From contig NZ_BCMQ01000021.1 of assembly GCF_001485415.1 (NCBI RefSeq), positions 1 to 59,616 on the forward strand: a stretch of DNA of 59,616 nt. Reading direction: 5' to 3'. The notes under the pieces were generated by a model. It was given only the letters and a program-made list of their open reading frames with translations, did not search any database and had not been told where the DNA came from. Both the position numbers and the translations under genes were made by a program. Shown here one piece after another: positions 24,581 to 35,005 of this stretch (within the stretch, counting starts at the first letter, position 1; each line of letters begins with the position of its first letter). Origin of the DNA: Myroides odoratimimus. GTDB taxonomy: Bacteria; Bacteroidota; Bacteroidia; Flavobacteriales; Flavobacteriaceae.

Positions 24581-25602
24581 ACTACGAAGTCTATTGCTGT
24601 TTCGAGTATCTCTCCCATATTTTTACAATATTTGAAAGACTTCTCGTGAGTTAATTTGTGTAAGGACATTTTTAACTCTTCTACATGTTCTGGAGTAGAG
24701 ACTGTATCCTGTATCATCACGTGGATTAGTTCGTCTAGTCTCTCTTTATTACTCAGTACTCTTCTTACGATCACAGATCTCACTTCTCGTCGATACTGTT
24801 CTATCGAAGTATGTTTTAGTTTCTCTAATACCATCTTCACGATAGTATGGTTCTCTTTAAAGAACTGAGGAAGGTAGAACTTGAGGTTGCCTTCATAGTT
24901 CTGCTGATCGAAGTCGATAGCTCTGATTCTATAGACTACCTGATCGAAGTCATGAGTAGGTATAATGACGAAATTATAAGATCTCATATCACCCAGTAGA
25001 CCGATCATACAGCGTTCATTAAACTTGACAAACTCTTTAGCGATCTGTGATTTTTCACTTTCAGTACATTTAGGTAGGTGATTTGTGATAAATACATCAG
25101 CAGGTATACCTAATATGTGTTCTTCTATTAAGGTGTCATTGTGTACGAGATAATTCATCGTATTCGGAGACAGCATCTCTTCTAGTTCTAATCCGTATAT
25201 GCGTGAGGCATCGGCTCTCTTTACATAGAAGTTGGTGATATTGTCATTGAGTATATTTCGAACTTTCACTCGGAATGGTTTAGAATTACCAAACGAACAA
25301 AAGTCAATATGATCAATAGTTAGATACTGTAGTGTCTCGATGTCACCATCAGAGTGAAGTAAGGTATATATCTTAGTAAGGCTAGCTTCTATCTCTTTAT
25401 ACTCGAACTCTGGATAATATACACGTAACCACAGTGTATCATTACCGTTGCTGTCCTCGATATTGATATAACCACTGAATCGCAATAAGTCATCATAGAT
25501 CACACTAGTTTTAGTAGTGCGCTTATACTTGGTTAAGTATGCCATGAACTCATCGCTAACAGGGTAGTTAGGCTTCTTTAATAATACCTTTACGTCTTTC
25601 AA
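24556..25602 (-). CDS. Unknown protein with kinase-fold-like motifs
   Basis: I do not recognise this 348-residue protein. The middle has features of a phosphotransferase fold: FYVKRADASRIYGLELEEM (Lys128, Glu139/141; possible ATP-binding lysine and its glutamate), GLLGDMRSYN (Asp205 and Asn210, like the catalytic loop D-x4-N) and IRAIDFDQQ (Asp230/232, like the metal-binding aspartate). Order and spacing fit the aminoglycoside-kinase or HipA style, but this is inference from motifs only. It has no signal peptide or membrane segment. rlmB lies 3 bp upstream on the same strand, so the two form an operon. Confidence 0.75.
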   Translation of the reverse strand: MKDVKVLLKKPNYPVSDEFMAYLTKYKRTTKTSVIYDDLLRFSGYINIEDSNGNDTLWLRVYYPEFEYKEIEASLTKIYTLLHSDGDIETLQYLTIDHIDFCSFGNSKPFRVKVRNILNDNITNFYVKRADASRIYGLELEEMLSPNTMNYLVHNDTLIEEHILGIPADVFITNHLPKCTESEKSQIAKEFVKFNERCMIGLLGDMRSYNFVIIPTHDFDQVVYRIRAIDFDQQNYEGNLKFYLPQFFKENHTIVKMVLEKLKHTSIEQYRREVRSVIVRRVLSNKERLDELIHVMIQDTVSTPEHVEELKMSLHKLTHEKSFKYCKNMGEILETAIDFVVKNYKSTF

Positions 25603-25605
25603 ATC

Positions 25606-26340
25606 TTATCTTCTTTGTCTGATTGTTTCGTATAAAAATGCTCCACACGCTACAGATACGTTTAGTGAATCTATTGTGCTAAACATCGGTAACTTTGCTT
25701 TCTCGTCTATGATTTTAAGTACAGATGGGTTGATACCTTTATCTTCACTTCCCATAATGATGGCTACAGGCACATTTAGGTCTACATCATAGATTTCTTT
25801 TTCTGCTTTCTCTGTTGCACCTAGTGTTATTACACCAGACCCTTGTAGATAGAATACAGCGTCCTTAATATGGTCTACTTTACAGATAGGAATATTAAAT
25901 ACAGCACCCGCAGATGTTTTTACTGTATCTCCGTTTACCGGAGCAGCTCCATTCTTAGATATAATGATACCATCTGCACCACAGCATACAGCTGTACGTA
26001 TAATAGCACCGAAGTTACGAGCATCTGATATCTGGTCAAGGATGACGAAAAGAGGTTTCTCTTTTTTCTCTAATACACCTTCTACTAGTACTTCTAATGA
26101 AGTAAAAGAGATAGGGGAGATATTCGCTACAGCTCCTTGATGGTTTTTATTAGTTAGTTTATTTAGTTTCTCGATTGGTACATAAGAGAAGTTTACGTTG
26201 TTCTTCTTTAGTGTCTTAAGAAGAGAACTCATTAACTCTCCAGAAGCTTCTTTCTGTATGAATACCTTATCTATATCTTTTCCTGCTTCTATGGCTTCGA
26301 TGATTGCACGAATACCAAATATCTGATTGTCCTGTTCCAT
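25606..26340 (-). CDS. rlmB: 23S rRNA (guanosine-2'-O)-methyltransferase RlmB
   Basis: RlmB methylates the 2'-O of G2251 in the 23S rRNA P-loop using SAM. The 244-residue protein has an N-terminal substrate-binding domain and a SPOUT domain with DARNFGAIIRTAVCCGADGI, AIIMGSEDKGI and LNVSVACGAFLYE, which form the knotted SAM site. It precedes the unknown kinase-like gene by 3 bp. Two candidate -7 boxes lie upstream. Confidence 0.93.
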   Translation of the reverse strand: MEQDNQIFGIRAIIEAIEAGKDIDKVFIQKEASGELMSSLLKTLKKNNVNFSYVPIEKLNKLTNKNHQGAVANISPISFTSLEVLVEGVLEKKEKPLFVILDQISDARNFGAIIRTAVCCGADGIIISKNGAAPVNGDTVKTSAGAVFNIPICKVDHIKDAVFYLQGSGVITLGATEKAEKEIYDVDLNVPVAIIMGSEDKGINPSVLKIIDEKAKLPMFSTIDSLNVSVACGAFLYETIRQRR

Positions 26341-26344
26341 GGGG

Positions 26345-26386
26345 CAAAGTTACTTAATAATATAATTTAAAAAACGTGCAAAGATA
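26345..26386 (-). promoter_or_regulatory. Two candidate -7 boxes for rlmB
   Basis: On the complement, TAACTTTG (26345-26352) and TATCTTTG (26379-26386) both fit TAnnTTTG. The nearer one would start transcription at or next to the ATG and give a leaderless message; the farther one would give a leader of about 35 nt. Confidence 0.5.
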
Positions 26387-26717
26387 GATTTTAAGTATTT
26401 GGATTTAATGGTATTTATAAAAATATTAGATAGTATATACTATAATGTATAATAAGAGGTGTGCTGTTGTGTTATAAAGCTGTAAAGAGGAATGTTTTTT
26501 GTGGTGATGTATAAAAGGGAGAAGAGTGCTAAGGTTTATTTTTTTTGGTGTTATTGAATAGTGAAAGAGAAGATTTAGAACAAATGCTGGATTACTAAAA
26601 AGGGAGAGAAATAATGTTGATAACTTTTGAATAACTATCGTATAAAGAGAAAAAAAGAGGTAAAAGGAGAATTGTTGATAAAAAAAATTAATTATGTTGA
26701 AAATTAATGCTTTGAGG
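26387..26717. other. Spacer between rlmB and the str promoter
   Basis: About 330 bp, A+T rich, between divergent promoters. I see no gene, strong hairpin or repeat in it. Confidence 0.5.
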
Positions 26718-26748
26718 TTTGAATAAATAAAAAATAGTTATACATTTG
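26718..26748 (+). promoter_or_regulatory. Promoter of the ribosomal protein run
   Basis: TTTG (26718-26721), a 19-bp spacer and TACATTTG (26741-26748) give a full consensus Bacteroidota housekeeping promoter. The leader before the rpsL ATG at 26802 would be about 48 nt. Confidence 0.85.
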
Positions 26749-26801
26749 CAACCCCGTATATAGTGCGGAATAATATATTGTAGAAATTATTAATAAACAT
26801 T

Positions 26802-27182
26802 ATGCCAACAATTCAACAATTAGTAAGAACAGGGAGAACCCAATTGACTAAGAAGAGTAAATCGGTTGCTTTGGATTCTTGTCCTCAAAGAAGAGGAGTT
26901 TGTACGCGTGTTTATACTACTACACCTAAAAAACCAAACTCTGCAATGCGTAAAGTTGCAAGGGTACGTTTAACAAATGGTAATGAAGTAAACGCATACA
27001 TCCCAGGAGAAGGACACAATTTACAAGAGCACTCGATAGTATTAGTTAGAGGTGGAAGGGTAAAAGATTTGCCAGGTGTTAGATACCACATCGTACGTGG
27101 AGCTTTGGATACTGCTGGAGTAAACGGTAGAACACAAAGAAGATCTAAATACGGAGCAAAACGTCCTAAAGACAAAAAATAA
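26802..27182 (+). CDS. rpsL: 30S ribosomal protein S12
   Basis: S12 lies in the decoding centre of the small subunit. The 126-residue protein has [19 protein letters not shown] and [13 protein letters not shown]. The lysines at which streptomycin-resistance changes usually occur (Lys43/44 and Lys88) are unchanged, so the sequence shows no sign of rpsL-type resistance. It is the first gene after the promoter at 26718-26748 and starts a run of more than 30 genes. rpsG follows after 25 bp. Confidence 0.99.
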   Translation: MPTIQQLVRTGRTQLTKKSKSVALDSCPQRRGVCTRVYTTTPKKPNSAMRKVARVRLTNGNEVNAYIPGEGHNLQEHSIVLVRGGRVKDLPGVRYHIVRGALDTAGVNGRTQRRSKYGAKRPKDKK

Positions 27183-27207
27183 TCGTTTAAACGTTTAAGA
27201 AGAAGAC

Positions 27208-27684
27208 ATGAGAAAAAGACAGGCGAAAAAGAGACCTCTTTTACCAGATCCAAAATTTAATGATCAATTAGTTACGCGTTTTGTAAACAACTTAATGTGG
27301 GACGGTAAGAAATCAACAGCTTTTAAAGTATTCTATGATGCTTTAGAGATCGTTGAGGAGAAAAAACAAGATGAAGAAAAATCTTCATTAGAAATTTGGA
27401 AAGATGCATTAACTAATGTTATGCCACACGTAGAAGTTCGTTCTCGTCGTGTAGGTGGAGCTACATTCCAAATTCCAATGCAAATTCGTCCAGATAGAAA
27501 AATTTCTATGGCGATGAAATGGATGATTTTGTATGCGAGAAAAAGAAATGAGAAATCTATGGCTGGAAAATTAGCGTCTGAAATCTTAGCTGCTGCTAAA
27601 GAAGAAGGAGCTGCTGTTAAAAAGAGAATGGATACTCATAAAATGGCTGAAGCTAATAAAGCATTCTCTCACTTTAGATTTTAA
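27208..27684 (+). CDS. rpsG: 30S ribosomal protein S7
   Basis: S7 starts assembly of the 30S head by binding the 3' domain of 16S rRNA. The 158-residue protein begins [17 protein letters not shown] and includes [16 protein letters not shown], both standard. In some bacteria S7 represses its own operon; no S7 leader site could be identified in the 25-bp gap from rpsL. fusA follows after 21 bp. Confidence 0.99.
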   Translation: MRKRQAKKRPLLPDPKFNDQLVTRFVNNLMWDGKKSTAFKVFYDALEIVEEKKQDEEKSSLEIWKDALTNVMPHVEVRSRRVGGATFQIPMQIRPDRKISMAMKWMILYARKRNEKSMAGKLASEILAAAKEEGAAVKKRMDTHKMAEANKAFSHFRF

Positions 27685-27705
27685 TCCATACAGAAACTAT
27701 ATACA

Positions 27706-29841
27706 ATGGCAAGAGATTTAAAATATACAAGAAACATTGGTATCGCTGCACACATCGATGCTGGTAAGACAACAACTACAGAGCGTATTTTGTTCTATAC
27801 AGGTAAAAACCACAAAATGGGAGAGACTCACGAAGGATCTTCTACAATGGACTGGATGGAGCAAGAGGCTGAAAGAGGTATTACTATTACATCAGCAGCT
27901 ACTACATGTACTTGGAATTTCCCAACAGTTCAAGGTGCTAAAATACCTGAATCTATGGAGTACCACTTCAATATTATTGATACTCCTGGACACGTTGACT
28001 TTACTGTAGAGGTAAACCGTTCTTTACGTGTATTAGATGGATTAGTATTCTTGTTTAGTGCAGTTGATGGTGTTGAGCCTCAGTCTGAAACTAACTGGAG
28101 ATTAGCTGATAATTATAAAGTTCCACGTATGGGGTTCGTTAATAAAATGGACCGTCAAGGAGCTAACTTCTTAGCAGTATGTCAACAAGTTAAAGATATG
28201 TTGAAATCTAACGCTGTGCCAATCGTTTTACCTATTGGTGATGAGGCTGATTTCAAAGGTATCGTTGACTTAGTGAAAAACCGTGCAATCGTATGGCATG
28301 ATGAGAATCATGGTTCTACTTTTGACGTTGTTGAGATCCCTGCAGAGATGGTTGACGATGTAAAACAATACAGAGGTCAATTAATCGAAGAGATTGCTGC
28401 TTATGATGAAAATCTTCTTGAGAAATTTATGGAAGATGAGGACTCAATCACAGAGGACGAAATCCACGTAGCTTTACGTGCTGCTACTCTTGATATGAGC
28501 ATCATCCCTATGACTTGTGGATCTTCATTCAAAAATAAAGGTGTTCAGTTCATGTTAGACGCTGTATGTCGTTACTTACCTTCTCCAATGGATAAGGAAG
28601 CTATCGAAGGTACAGATCCTGATACTGAAGAGCCAATCGTACGTAAGCCATCGGTTACTGAGCCGTTCGCTGCATTAGCATTTAAAATTGCTACTGACCC
28701 ATTCGTAGGTCGTTTAGCATTCTTTAGAGCTTATTCAGGACACTTAGACGCTGGATCTTATGTATTGAATACTCGTTCTGGAAACAAAGAGCGTATTTCT
28801 CGTATCTACCAAATGCACGCTAACAAACAAAACCCGGTTGAATATATTGAGGCTGGAGATATTGGAGCTGCAGTAGGATTTAAAGATATTAAAACTGGAG
28901 ATACTTTATGTGATGAGAAAAAACCTATCGTATTAGAAAGTATGATATTCCCAGACCCAGTAATCGGTATCGCTATTGAGCCAAAAACAAAAGCGGATAT
29001 GGATAAAATGGGTACTGCTTTAGCTAAATTAGCTGAGGAAGATCCAACTTTTACAGTTAAAACTGACCAAGCGTCTGGACAAACTGTAATCTCTGGTATG
29101 GGTGAGTTACACTTAGACGTATTGATCGACCGTATGAAACGTGAGTTCAAAGTTGAAGTTAATCAAGGAGAGCCACAAGTTGAGTATAAGGAAGCTCTTA
29201 CACGTGAAGCACAACATAGAGAAGCTTATAAAAAGCAATCTGGTGGACGTGGTAAGTTTGCTGATATCGTATTCAAAATGGGACCTGCTGATGACGTTGA
29301 TGGAAAACCATTCGTTGGATTACAGTTCGTGAATGAAGTTAAAGGTGGTAACGTTCCTAAAGAATATATCCCTTCTGTAGAGAAAGGATTTAGAGAGGCG
29401 ATGAAACAAGGACCTTTAGCTGGATTCGAAATGGATTCTATGAAAGTAACTTTAACTGACGGTTCTTACCACGCGGTTGACTCGGATGCATTATCGTTCG
29501 AATTAGCTGCTAAAATGGGATACAAAGCTGCTGCTAAAGCTGCAGGTGCGATCATCTTAGAGCCTATCATGAAGTTAGAAGTATTGACTCCTGAAGAAAA
29601 CATGGGTGATATCGTTGGAGATTTGAACCGTCGTCGTGGACAAATCAACAGCATGGATGATAGAGCTGGATCAAAAGTTGTTAAAGCTTCTGTTCCATTA
29701 TCAGAAATGTTCGGATATGTAACTACATTAAGAACATTATCATCTGGTAGAGCAACTTCTACAATGGAGTTCTCTCACTACTCTGAAACACCATCAAACA
29801 TTTCAGAGGCAGTAATCACTAAAGCAAAAGGTAACGCTTAA
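27706..29841 (+). CDS. fusA: Translation elongation factor G
   Basis: EF-G is the GTPase that drives translocation and, with RRF, ribosome recycling. The 711-residue protein has the P-loop [17 protein letters not shown], the switch II motif [18 protein letters not shown], and the later EF-G domains ending near [12 protein letters not shown]. Length fits canonical EF-G1. tuf, which follows fusA in many bacteria, is absent here: rpsJ starts 12 bp after the fusA stop. Confidence 0.99.
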   Translation: MARDLKYTRNIGIAAHIDAGKTTTTERILFYTGKNHKMGETHEGSSTMDWMEQEAERGITITSAATTCTWNFPTVQGAKIPESMEYHFNIIDTPGHVDFTVEVNRSLRVLDGLVFLFSAVDGVEPQSETNWRLADNYKVPRMGFVNKMDRQGANFLAVCQQVKDMLKSNAVPIVLPIGDEADFKGIVDLVKNRAIVWHDENHGSTFDVVEIPAEMVDDVKQYRGQLIEEIAAYDENLLEKFMEDEDSITEDEIHVALRAATLDMSIIPMTCGSSFKNKGVQFMLDAVCRYLPSPMDKEAIEGTDPDTEEPIVRKPSVTEPFAALAFKIATDPFVGRLAFFRAYSGHLDAGSYVLNTRSGNKERISRIYQMHANKQNPVEYIEAGDIGAAVGFKDIKTGDTLCDEKKPIVLESMIFPDPVIGIAIEPKTKADMDKMGTALAKLAEEDPTFTVKTDQASGQTVISGMGELHLDVLIDRMKREFKVEVNQGEPQVEYKEALTREAQHREAYKKQSGGRGKFADIVFKMGPADDVDGKPFVGLQFVNEVKGGNVPKEYIPSVEKGFREAMKQGPLAGFEMDSMKVTLTDGSYHAVDSDALSFELAAKMGYKAAAKAAGAIILEPIMKLEVLTPEENMGDIVGDLNRRRGQINSMDDRAGSKVVKASVPLSEMFGYVTTLRTLSSGRATSTMEFSHYSETPSNISEAVITKAKGNA

Positions 29842-29853
29842 TTTTAGAGTAAA

Positions 29854-30159
29854 ATGAGTCAAAAAATCAGAATAAAATTAAAATCTTACGATCATATGTT
29901 GGTTGATAAATCAGCAGAGAAAATCGTAAAAACTGTAAAAAGTACAGGAGCAGTAGTAACTGGACCTATTCCATTACCTACTCATAAAAAAATCTTTACT
30001 GTTCTTCGTTCTCCTCACGTGAACAAAAAAGCAAGAGAGCAGTTTGAGTTAAGTTCATACAAAAGATTGTTAGATATCTATTCTTCATCTTCTAAAACTA
30101 TTGATGCTTTAATGAAATTAGAGTTACCAAGTGGAGTTGAAGTTGAAATCAAAGTGTGA
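29854..30159 (+). CDS. rpsJ: 30S ribosomal protein S10
   Basis: S10 is a protein of the 30S head and, as NusE, a transcription antitermination factor. The 101-residue protein contains [20 protein letters not shown], which is diagnostic. It closes the str part of the run: the 112-bp gap that follows holds a perfect 13-bp hairpin before rplC. Confidence 0.99.
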   Translation: MSQKIRIKLKSYDHMLVDKSAEKIVKTVKSTGAVVTGPIPLPTHKKIFTVLRSPHVNKKAREQFELSSYKRLLDIYSSSSKTIDALMKLELPSGVEVEIKV

Positions 30160-30191
30160 TAAATAACAAGATTCAATAAGAATATCAAAGG

Positions 30192-30233
30192 CTAAGTATT
30201 GGTGTTATAGTCACCAATACTTAGTTCTTTTAG
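30192..30233 (+). terminator. Strong hairpin between rpsJ and rplC
   Basis: CTAAGTATTGGTG (30192-30204) pairs perfectly with CACCAATACTTAG (30212-30224) around a 7-nt loop, followed by TTCTTTTAG. It may be a partial terminator, an attenuator or a processing site between the str and S10 groups. The 47 nt between it and the rplC ATG are AT-rich without an exact -7 box. Confidence 0.65.
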
Positions 30234-30271
30234 AAAATAAAATAAAATTTTATAATTAATAATTAATATTT

Positions 30272-30889
30272 ATGTCTGGGTTAATTGGTAAAAAAATCGG
30301 CATGACTAGTATTTTCGATGAGAATGGAAAAAACATTCCATGTACAGTAATCGAAATGGGTCCTAATGTCGTTACCCAAGTCAGAACCATTGAGGTTGAC
30401 GGGTATGAAGCGTTACAACTTGGTTTCGATGACAAGACAGATAAACATGCTACTAAAGCTGAGTTAGGTCACTTTAAAAAAGCTGGAACATCTGCTAAGA
30501 GAAAAGTTGTTGAAATCAAAGATTTTGCTGGAGAGTATAAATTAGGTGATGTGATCACTGCAGATTTATTCATAGAAGGTGAATATGTAGATGTACAAGG
30601 TGTATCTAAAGGAAAAGGATTCCAAGGGGTTGTAAAACGTCATGGTTTTGGTGGAGTTGGTCAGGTAACTCACGGTCAAAAGAACCGTTTAAGAGCGCCA
30701 GGATCTATTGGAGCTTCTTCTTACCCATCAAGAGTATTCAAAGGAATGCGCATGGCAGGAAGAACTGGAGGAGTAAATGTAACAGTACAAAACCTTAGAG
30801 TTTTAAAAGTAGTAGCTGATAAAAATCTACTTGTGGTTAAGGGAGCAATTCCAGGACACAAAAACTCTTATGTAATCGTTCAGAAGTAA
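30272..30889 (+). CDS. rplC: 50S ribosomal protein L3
   Basis: L3 is an early assembly protein near the peptidyl transferase centre. The 205-residue protein starts [15 protein letters not shown] and contains [22 protein letters not shown], the loop whose glutamine is often methylated. Its stop overlaps the rplD ATG by one base (TAATG), giving coupled translation. Confidence 0.99.
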   Translation: MSGLIGKKIGMTSIFDENGKNIPCTVIEMGPNVVTQVRTIEVDGYEALQLGFDDKTDKHATKAELGHFKKAGTSAKRKVVEIKDFAGEYKLGDVITADLFIEGEYVDVQGVSKGKGFQGVVKRHGFGGVGQVTHGQKNRLRAPGSIGASSYPSRVFKGMRMAGRTGGVNVTVQNLRVLKVVADKNLLVVKGAIPGHKNSYVIVQK

Positions 30890-31518
30890 TGGAAGTAAAA
30901 GTTTTAGATATCACAGGAAAAGATACTGGTAGAAAAGTTGAGCTTTTAGATTCAGTATTCGGTATAGAACCAAATAATCACGCAGTATATCTTGATGTTA
31001 AACAATATTTAGCAAATCAAAGACAAGGAACTCACAAAGCTAAAGAAAGAGCTGAGATCTCTGGAAGTACGCGTAAGATTAAAAAACAAAAAGGAACTGG
31101 TACTGCAAGAGCAGGAAGTATTAAATCGCCAGTTTTCCGTGGAGGAGGAAGAATCTTCGGGCCAAGACCAAGAAGCTACTCTTTCAAATTAAACAAAAGT
31201 TTAAAACGTTTAGCGAGAAAATCTGCTTTCTCTATCAAAGTGAAAGAATCAAATTTAATCGTAGTTGAGAACTTTAATTTCGAGGCTCCAAGCACTAAGA
31301 ATTTCATCAACGTATTGAAAGGTTTAGGATTGGAAAATAAAAAATCTCTATTTGTGTTTGGTGAATCAAATAAAAATGTATATTTGTCATCACGCAATTT
31401 AGGGAAGGCTGCTGTTGTAACTAACTCTGAATTAAGTACTTACAGTATTTTGAATGCTGGAAGTTTAGTGTTAACTGAGGGTTCTGTAGCAGGAATTGTA
31501 GAAAATTTAAGTAAATAA
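30889..31518 (+). CDS. rplD: 50S ribosomal protein L4
   Basis: L4 lines the peptide exit tunnel. In E. coli it also represses the S10 operon through a leader before rpsJ; here the only clear leader-like hairpin near the start of this group is before rplC. The 209-residue protein has [20 protein letters not shown] and [15 protein letters not shown], the conserved tunnel loop. Confidence 0.99.
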   Translation: MEVKVLDITGKDTGRKVELLDSVFGIEPNNHAVYLDVKQYLANQRQGTHKAKERAEISGSTRKIKKQKGTGTARAGSIKSPVFRGGGRIFGPRPRSYSFKLNKSLKRLARKSAFSIKVKESNLIVVENFNFEAPSTKNFINVLKGLGLENKKSLFVFGESNKNVYLSSRNLGKAAVVTNSELSTYSILNAGSLVLTEGSVAGIVENLSK

Positions 31519-31525
31519 TAGGAAC

Positions 31526-31816
31526 ATGAGTGTTTTAATTAAGCCTATAATTACAGAAAAAATAACTAAAGACGGCGAAACTTTTGGCCGTTTTGGGTTT
31601 GTTGTTGATAGAAAAGCGAACAAAATTGAAATTAAAAAAGCAGTTGAGGCTGCTTATGGAGTTTCTGTTGTTAACGTGAATACTATGAACTATGCTGCAA
31701 AGCGTTCTGTTAAGTACACGAAAAGTGGAATGATCAACGCTAAAACTAATGCTTACAAGAAAGCAATAGTTGAATTGAAAGAAGGAGATAGTATAGACTT
31801 TTATTCAAATATCTAA
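31526..31816 (+). CDS. rplW: 50S ribosomal protein L23
   Basis: L23 sits at the tunnel exit and docks trigger factor and the signal recognition particle. The 96-residue protein has IIKPIITEKITK-type N-terminal residues (LIKPIITEKITKDGE) and the long loop with KRSVKYTKSGMINAKTNAYK. It lies 7 bp after rplD and 6 bp before rplB. Confidence 0.98.
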   Translation: MSVLIKPIITEKITKDGETFGRFGFVVDRKANKIEIKKAVEAAYGVSVVNVNTMNYAAKRSVKYTKSGMINAKTNAYKKAIVELKEGDSIDFYSNI

Positions 31817-31822
31817 TAAATA

Positions 31823-32647
31823 ATGTCAGTTAGAAAATTAAAACCTATTACCCCAGGTCAGCGTTTTAGAGTTGTGAATAGTTTTGACGCTATAACAACT
31901 GATAAGCCGGAGCGTAGTTTACTAGCACCGAAAAAAAAATCTGGAGGTAGAAATAGTCAAGGAAAAATGACCATGCGCTACATGGGTGGTGGTCATAAAC
32001 AAAGATACCGTATAGTTGATTTTAAAAGAACTAAAGTTGGTATCCCAGCTACTGTTAAGTCAATTGAGTATGATCCAAACCGTACAGCATTCATCGCTTT
32101 GATTGCTTATGTAGATGGAGCTAAATCATACGTTATTGCACAAAGCGGTATGAAAGTTGGACAAACTGTAGTTTCAGGAGTAGATGCGTCACCAGAAGTT
32201 GGTAATGCAATGCCTTTAAGCAAAATTCCTTTAGGAACTGTTATATCTTGTATCGAATTACGTCCTGGACAAGGAGCAGTTATCGCTCGTTCAGCAGGTA
32301 CTTTCGCTCAGTTAGTTGCTAGAGATGGTAAATATGCTACTATTAAAATGCCTTCTGGAGAGATCCGTTTGATTTTATTAGAATGTATGGCTACTATCGG
32401 AGCAGTGTCTAACCACGATCACCAATTAATCGTTTCTGGTAAAGCAGGTAGATCAAGATGGTTAGGTAGAAGACCTAGAACTAGACCAGTAGCAATGAAC
32501 CCAGTAGATCACCCAATGGGAGGTGGAGAAGGTCGTTCGTCAGGAGGACACCCACGTTCTAGAAACGGGATGCCTGCTAAAGGGTACAGAACTCGTTCTA
32601 AAGTTAAGTCGAGTAATAAGTATATCGTTGAACGTAGAAAGAAATAA
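31823..32647 (+). CDS. rplB: 50S ribosomal protein L2
   Basis: L2 is a core protein needed for subunit joining and peptidyl transferase activity. The 274-residue protein has [20 protein letters not shown] and the C-terminal loop [18 protein letters not shown], which contains the conserved histidine. Length is normal. Confidence 0.99.
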   Translation: MSVRKLKPITPGQRFRVVNSFDAITTDKPERSLLAPKKKSGGRNSQGKMTMRYMGGGHKQRYRIVDFKRTKVGIPATVKSIEYDPNRTAFIALIAYVDGAKSYVIAQSGMKVGQTVVSGVDASPEVGNAMPLSKIPLGTVISCIELRPGQGAVIARSAGTFAQLVARDGKYATIKMPSGEIRLILLECMATIGAVSNHDHQLIVSGKAGRSRWLGRRPRTRPVAMNPVDHPMGGGEGRSSGGHPRSRNGMPAKGYRTRSKVKSSNKYIVERRKK

Positions 32648-32658
32648 AAGATTAAGAC

Positions 32659-32937
32659 ATGGCACGTTCGTTAAAAAAAGGACCTTATGTTCACTATAAA
32701 TTAGAGAAGAAAGTTCAAGTAAACGTAGAAAGTGGAAAAAATGGAGTTATCAAGACTTGGTCAAGAGCTTCAATGATTACACCTGATTTCGTTGGACAAA
32801 CTATCGCAGTACATAATGGTCGTCAGTTTGTTCCTGTTTATGTAACAGAGAACATGGTAGGACATAAATTAGGGGAATTTTCACCAACAAGATCGTTCAG
32901 AGGTCACGCTGGTGCAAAGAATAAAGGTAAAAAATAA
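32659..32937 (+). CDS. rpsS: 30S ribosomal protein S19
   Basis: S19 binds the 30S head and contacts the A-site finger. The 92-residue protein begins [19 protein letters not shown] and contains [19 protein letters not shown], both standard. It lies 11 bp after rplB and 9 bp before rplV in the S10 gene order. Confidence 0.99.
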   Translation: MARSLKKGPYVHYKLEKKVQVNVESGKNGVIKTWSRASMITPDFVGQTIAVHNGRQFVPVYVTENMVGHKLGEFSPTRSFRGHAGAKNKGKK

Positions 32938-32946
32938 TAAGAAGCT

Positions 32947-33357
32947 ATGGGAGTTCGTAAAAGAGAAAGAGCTGAGCAAATTAAAGAAGCTAACAAGCAA
33001 GTTGCTTTTGCAAAGCTAAACAATTGCCCTACTTCTCCTAGAAAAATGCGTTTAGTAGCGGATTTAGTAAGAGGACAGAAAGTAGAAAAAGCTCTAAATA
33101 TATTAAAATTCAGTTCAAAAGATGCTTCTCGTAATTTAGAGAAATTACTTTTGTCTGCAATTGCTAACTGGCAAGCGAAAAACAGCGACGCTAACATTGA
33201 AGAAGCTGGATTGATCGTTAAAGAAATCAGAGTAGATGGAGGAATGATGTTAAAAAGACTTCGTCCTGCACCTCAAGGTAGAGCACACAGAATCAGAAAA
33301 CGTTCTAATCACGTAACAATCGTATTAGGATCTAATAATAACACACAAAGCAATTAA
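32947..33357 (+). CDS. rplV: 50S ribosomal protein L22
   Basis: L22 extends a loop into the exit tunnel, where changes cause macrolide resistance. The 136-residue protein contains [19 protein letters not shown] and [20 protein letters not shown]; the tunnel loop is of normal length. It ends 8 bp before rpsC. Confidence 0.99.
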   Translation: MGVRKRERAEQIKEANKQVAFAKLNNCPTSPRKMRLVADLVRGQKVEKALNILKFSSKDASRNLEKLLLSAIANWQAKNSDANIEEAGLIVKEIRVDGGMMLKRLRPAPQGRAHRIRKRSNHVTIVLGSNNNTQSN

Positions 33358-33365
33358 TAAGCAGT

Positions 33366-34085
33366 ATGGGACAAAAGACTAATCCAATCGGGAATCGCCT
33401 TGGTATTATCAGAGGATGGGACTCAAACTGGTATGGTGGAAATGACTACGGTGACAAAATCGCTGAAGATCACAAGATCAGAAAGTATATCCATGCTCGT
33501 TTATCAAAAGCTAGTGTATCTAAAGTAATCATCGAGAGAACTTTAAAACTTGTAACCGTTACTATCACTACTGCTAGACCTGGTATCATTATCGGAAAAG
33601 GTGGACAAGAGGTAGACAAGTTAAAAGAGGAATTGAAAAAGATTACTGATAAGGAAGTTCAAATCAATATCTTTGAAATCAAACGTCCTGAATTAGACGG
33701 ATACTTAGTGGCTGCTAGTATCGCTCGTCAAATCGAAAGCAGAATTTCTTACCGTAGAGCTATCCGTATGGCAATGGCTGCAGCGATGAGAATGAACGCT
33801 GAAGGAATCAAAGTTATGATTTCTGGTCGTTTAAACGGTGCTGAAATGGCTCGTTCTGAGACTTTCAAAGAAGGAAGAATTCCGTTGTCAACTTTCAGAG
33901 CAGACATCGATTATGCACTTGCTGAAGCTCACACTACTTATGGTAGAATGGGAATTAAAGTGTGGATCATGAAAGGTGAGGTTTACGGTAAGAGAGATCT
34001 TTCTCCGTTAGCTGGAATGGATAAAAAACAATCTAAATCAGCAGGATCTCCAAAAGGTAAATCTAACCCACGCAAAAGAAAGTAA
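33366..34085 (+). CDS. rpsC: 30S ribosomal protein S3
   Basis: S3 is at the mRNA entry channel and helps unwind mRNA. The 239-residue protein starts [20 protein letters not shown], has the KH motif [19 protein letters not shown], and ends in a lysine- and serine-rich tail (about 25 residues). Order and spacing are standard. Confidence 0.99.
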   Translation: MGQKTNPIGNRLGIIRGWDSNWYGGNDYGDKIAEDHKIRKYIHARLSKASVSKVIIERTLKLVTVTITTARPGIIIGKGGQEVDKLKEELKKITDKEVQINIFEIKRPELDGYLVAASIARQIESRISYRRAIRMAMAAAMRMNAEGIKVMISGRLNGAEMARSETFKEGRIPLSTFRADIDYALAEAHTTYGRMGIKVWIMKGEVYGKRDLSPLAGMDKKQSKSAGSPKGKSNPRKRK

Positions 34086-34103
34086 TTTTTAAACTGAAGA
34101 AAA

Positions 34104-34523
34104 ATGTTACAGCCTAAAAGAACAAAATACCGTAAGGTACAGAAAGGTAAAATGAAAGGGATTTCTCAAAGAGGGCATGAACTTTCAAATGGTATGTTTG
34201 GAATCAAATCTATGGACTCTGCATTTATCACTTCACGTCAAATCGAGGCAGCGCGTATCGCTGCTACTCGTTTCATGAAACGTGAAGGGCAGTTATGGAT
34301 TAAAATTTTCCCAGACAAACCTATTACTAAAAAGCCTCTAGAGGTACGTATGGGTAAAGGAAAAGGTGCAGTAGAATACTGGGTTGCTGTGGTAAAACCA
34401 GGAAAAATTATGTTCGAAGTTGGTGGAGTGCCAATTTCAGTAGCAAAAGAAGCGTTACGCTTAGCTGCTCAAAAACTTCCTGTAAAAACTAAATTTGTAA
34501 TTGCTAGAGATTTCGAAGCATAA
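34104..34523 (+). CDS. rplP: 50S ribosomal protein L16
   Basis: L16 helps position A-site tRNA on the large subunit. The 139-residue protein begins [19 protein letters not shown] and contains [19 protein letters not shown], the diagnostic segment. It lies 18 bp after rpsC and 13 bp before rpmC. Confidence 0.99.
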   Translation: MLQPKRTKYRKVQKGKMKGISQRGHELSNGMFGIKSMDSAFITSRQIEAARIAATRFMKREGQLWIKIFPDKPITKKPLEVRMGKGKGAVEYWVAVVKPGKIMFEVGGVPISVAKEALRLAAQKLPVKTKFVIARDFEA

Positions 34524-34536
34524 TAAAATTTTTATC

Positions 34537-34728
34537 ATGAAACAATCAGAAATAGTAAATCTATCTGTAGCTGAATTACAAGAGCAACTGGTACAGTTGA
34601 CTAGCACATATAATAACTTAAGATCTGCTCACGCAATCTCTCCAATCGAGAATCCATTACAGTTGAGAAACGTAAGAAGAAGTATTGCAAGAGTGAATAC
34701 AGAGTTAAGTAAAAGAGAGTTACAATAA
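34537..34728 (+). CDS. rpmC: 50S ribosomal protein L29
   Basis: L29 is a small helical protein near the tunnel exit. The 63-residue protein from the ATG at 34537 begins [20 protein letters not shown] and ends with a second helix. An upstream in-frame start at 34501 would overlap rplP and add 12 residues not seen in the family, so it is rejected. Confidence 0.97.
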   Translation: MKQSEIVNLSVAELQEQLVQLTSTYNNLRSAHAISPIENPLQLRNVRRSIARVNTELSKRELQ

Positions 34729-34745
34729 TTGTATTCTGCCGAAAG

Positions 34746-35003
34746 ATGGAAAATAGAAAATTAAGAAAAGAGAGAATAGGTGTTGTTACTAGCAATAAAA
34801 TGGAGAAATCTATTGTTGTGTCTGAAGTAAAGAGAGTAAAACACCCATTATATGGTAAGTTCGTGTTGAAAACGAAAAAATACGTTGCACACGACGAAAC
34901 AAATGATTGCAACATTGGTGATACAGTAAAGATCATGGAGACACGTCCATTATCTAAATCAAAATGTTGGAGATTAGTTGAAATCATTGAAAGAGCGAAA
35001 TAA
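34746..35003 (+). CDS. rpsQ: 30S ribosomal protein S17
   Basis: S17 is an early-binding 30S protein with an OB fold. The 85-residue protein has [20 protein letters not shown] and [20 protein letters not shown], as expected. Its stop is 2 bp before the rplN start. Confidence 0.98.
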   Translation: MENRKLRKERIGVVTSNKMEKSIVVSEVKRVKHPLYGKFVLKTKKYVAHDETNDCNIGDTVKIMETRPLSKSKCWRLVEIIERAK

Positions 35004-35005
35004 TT

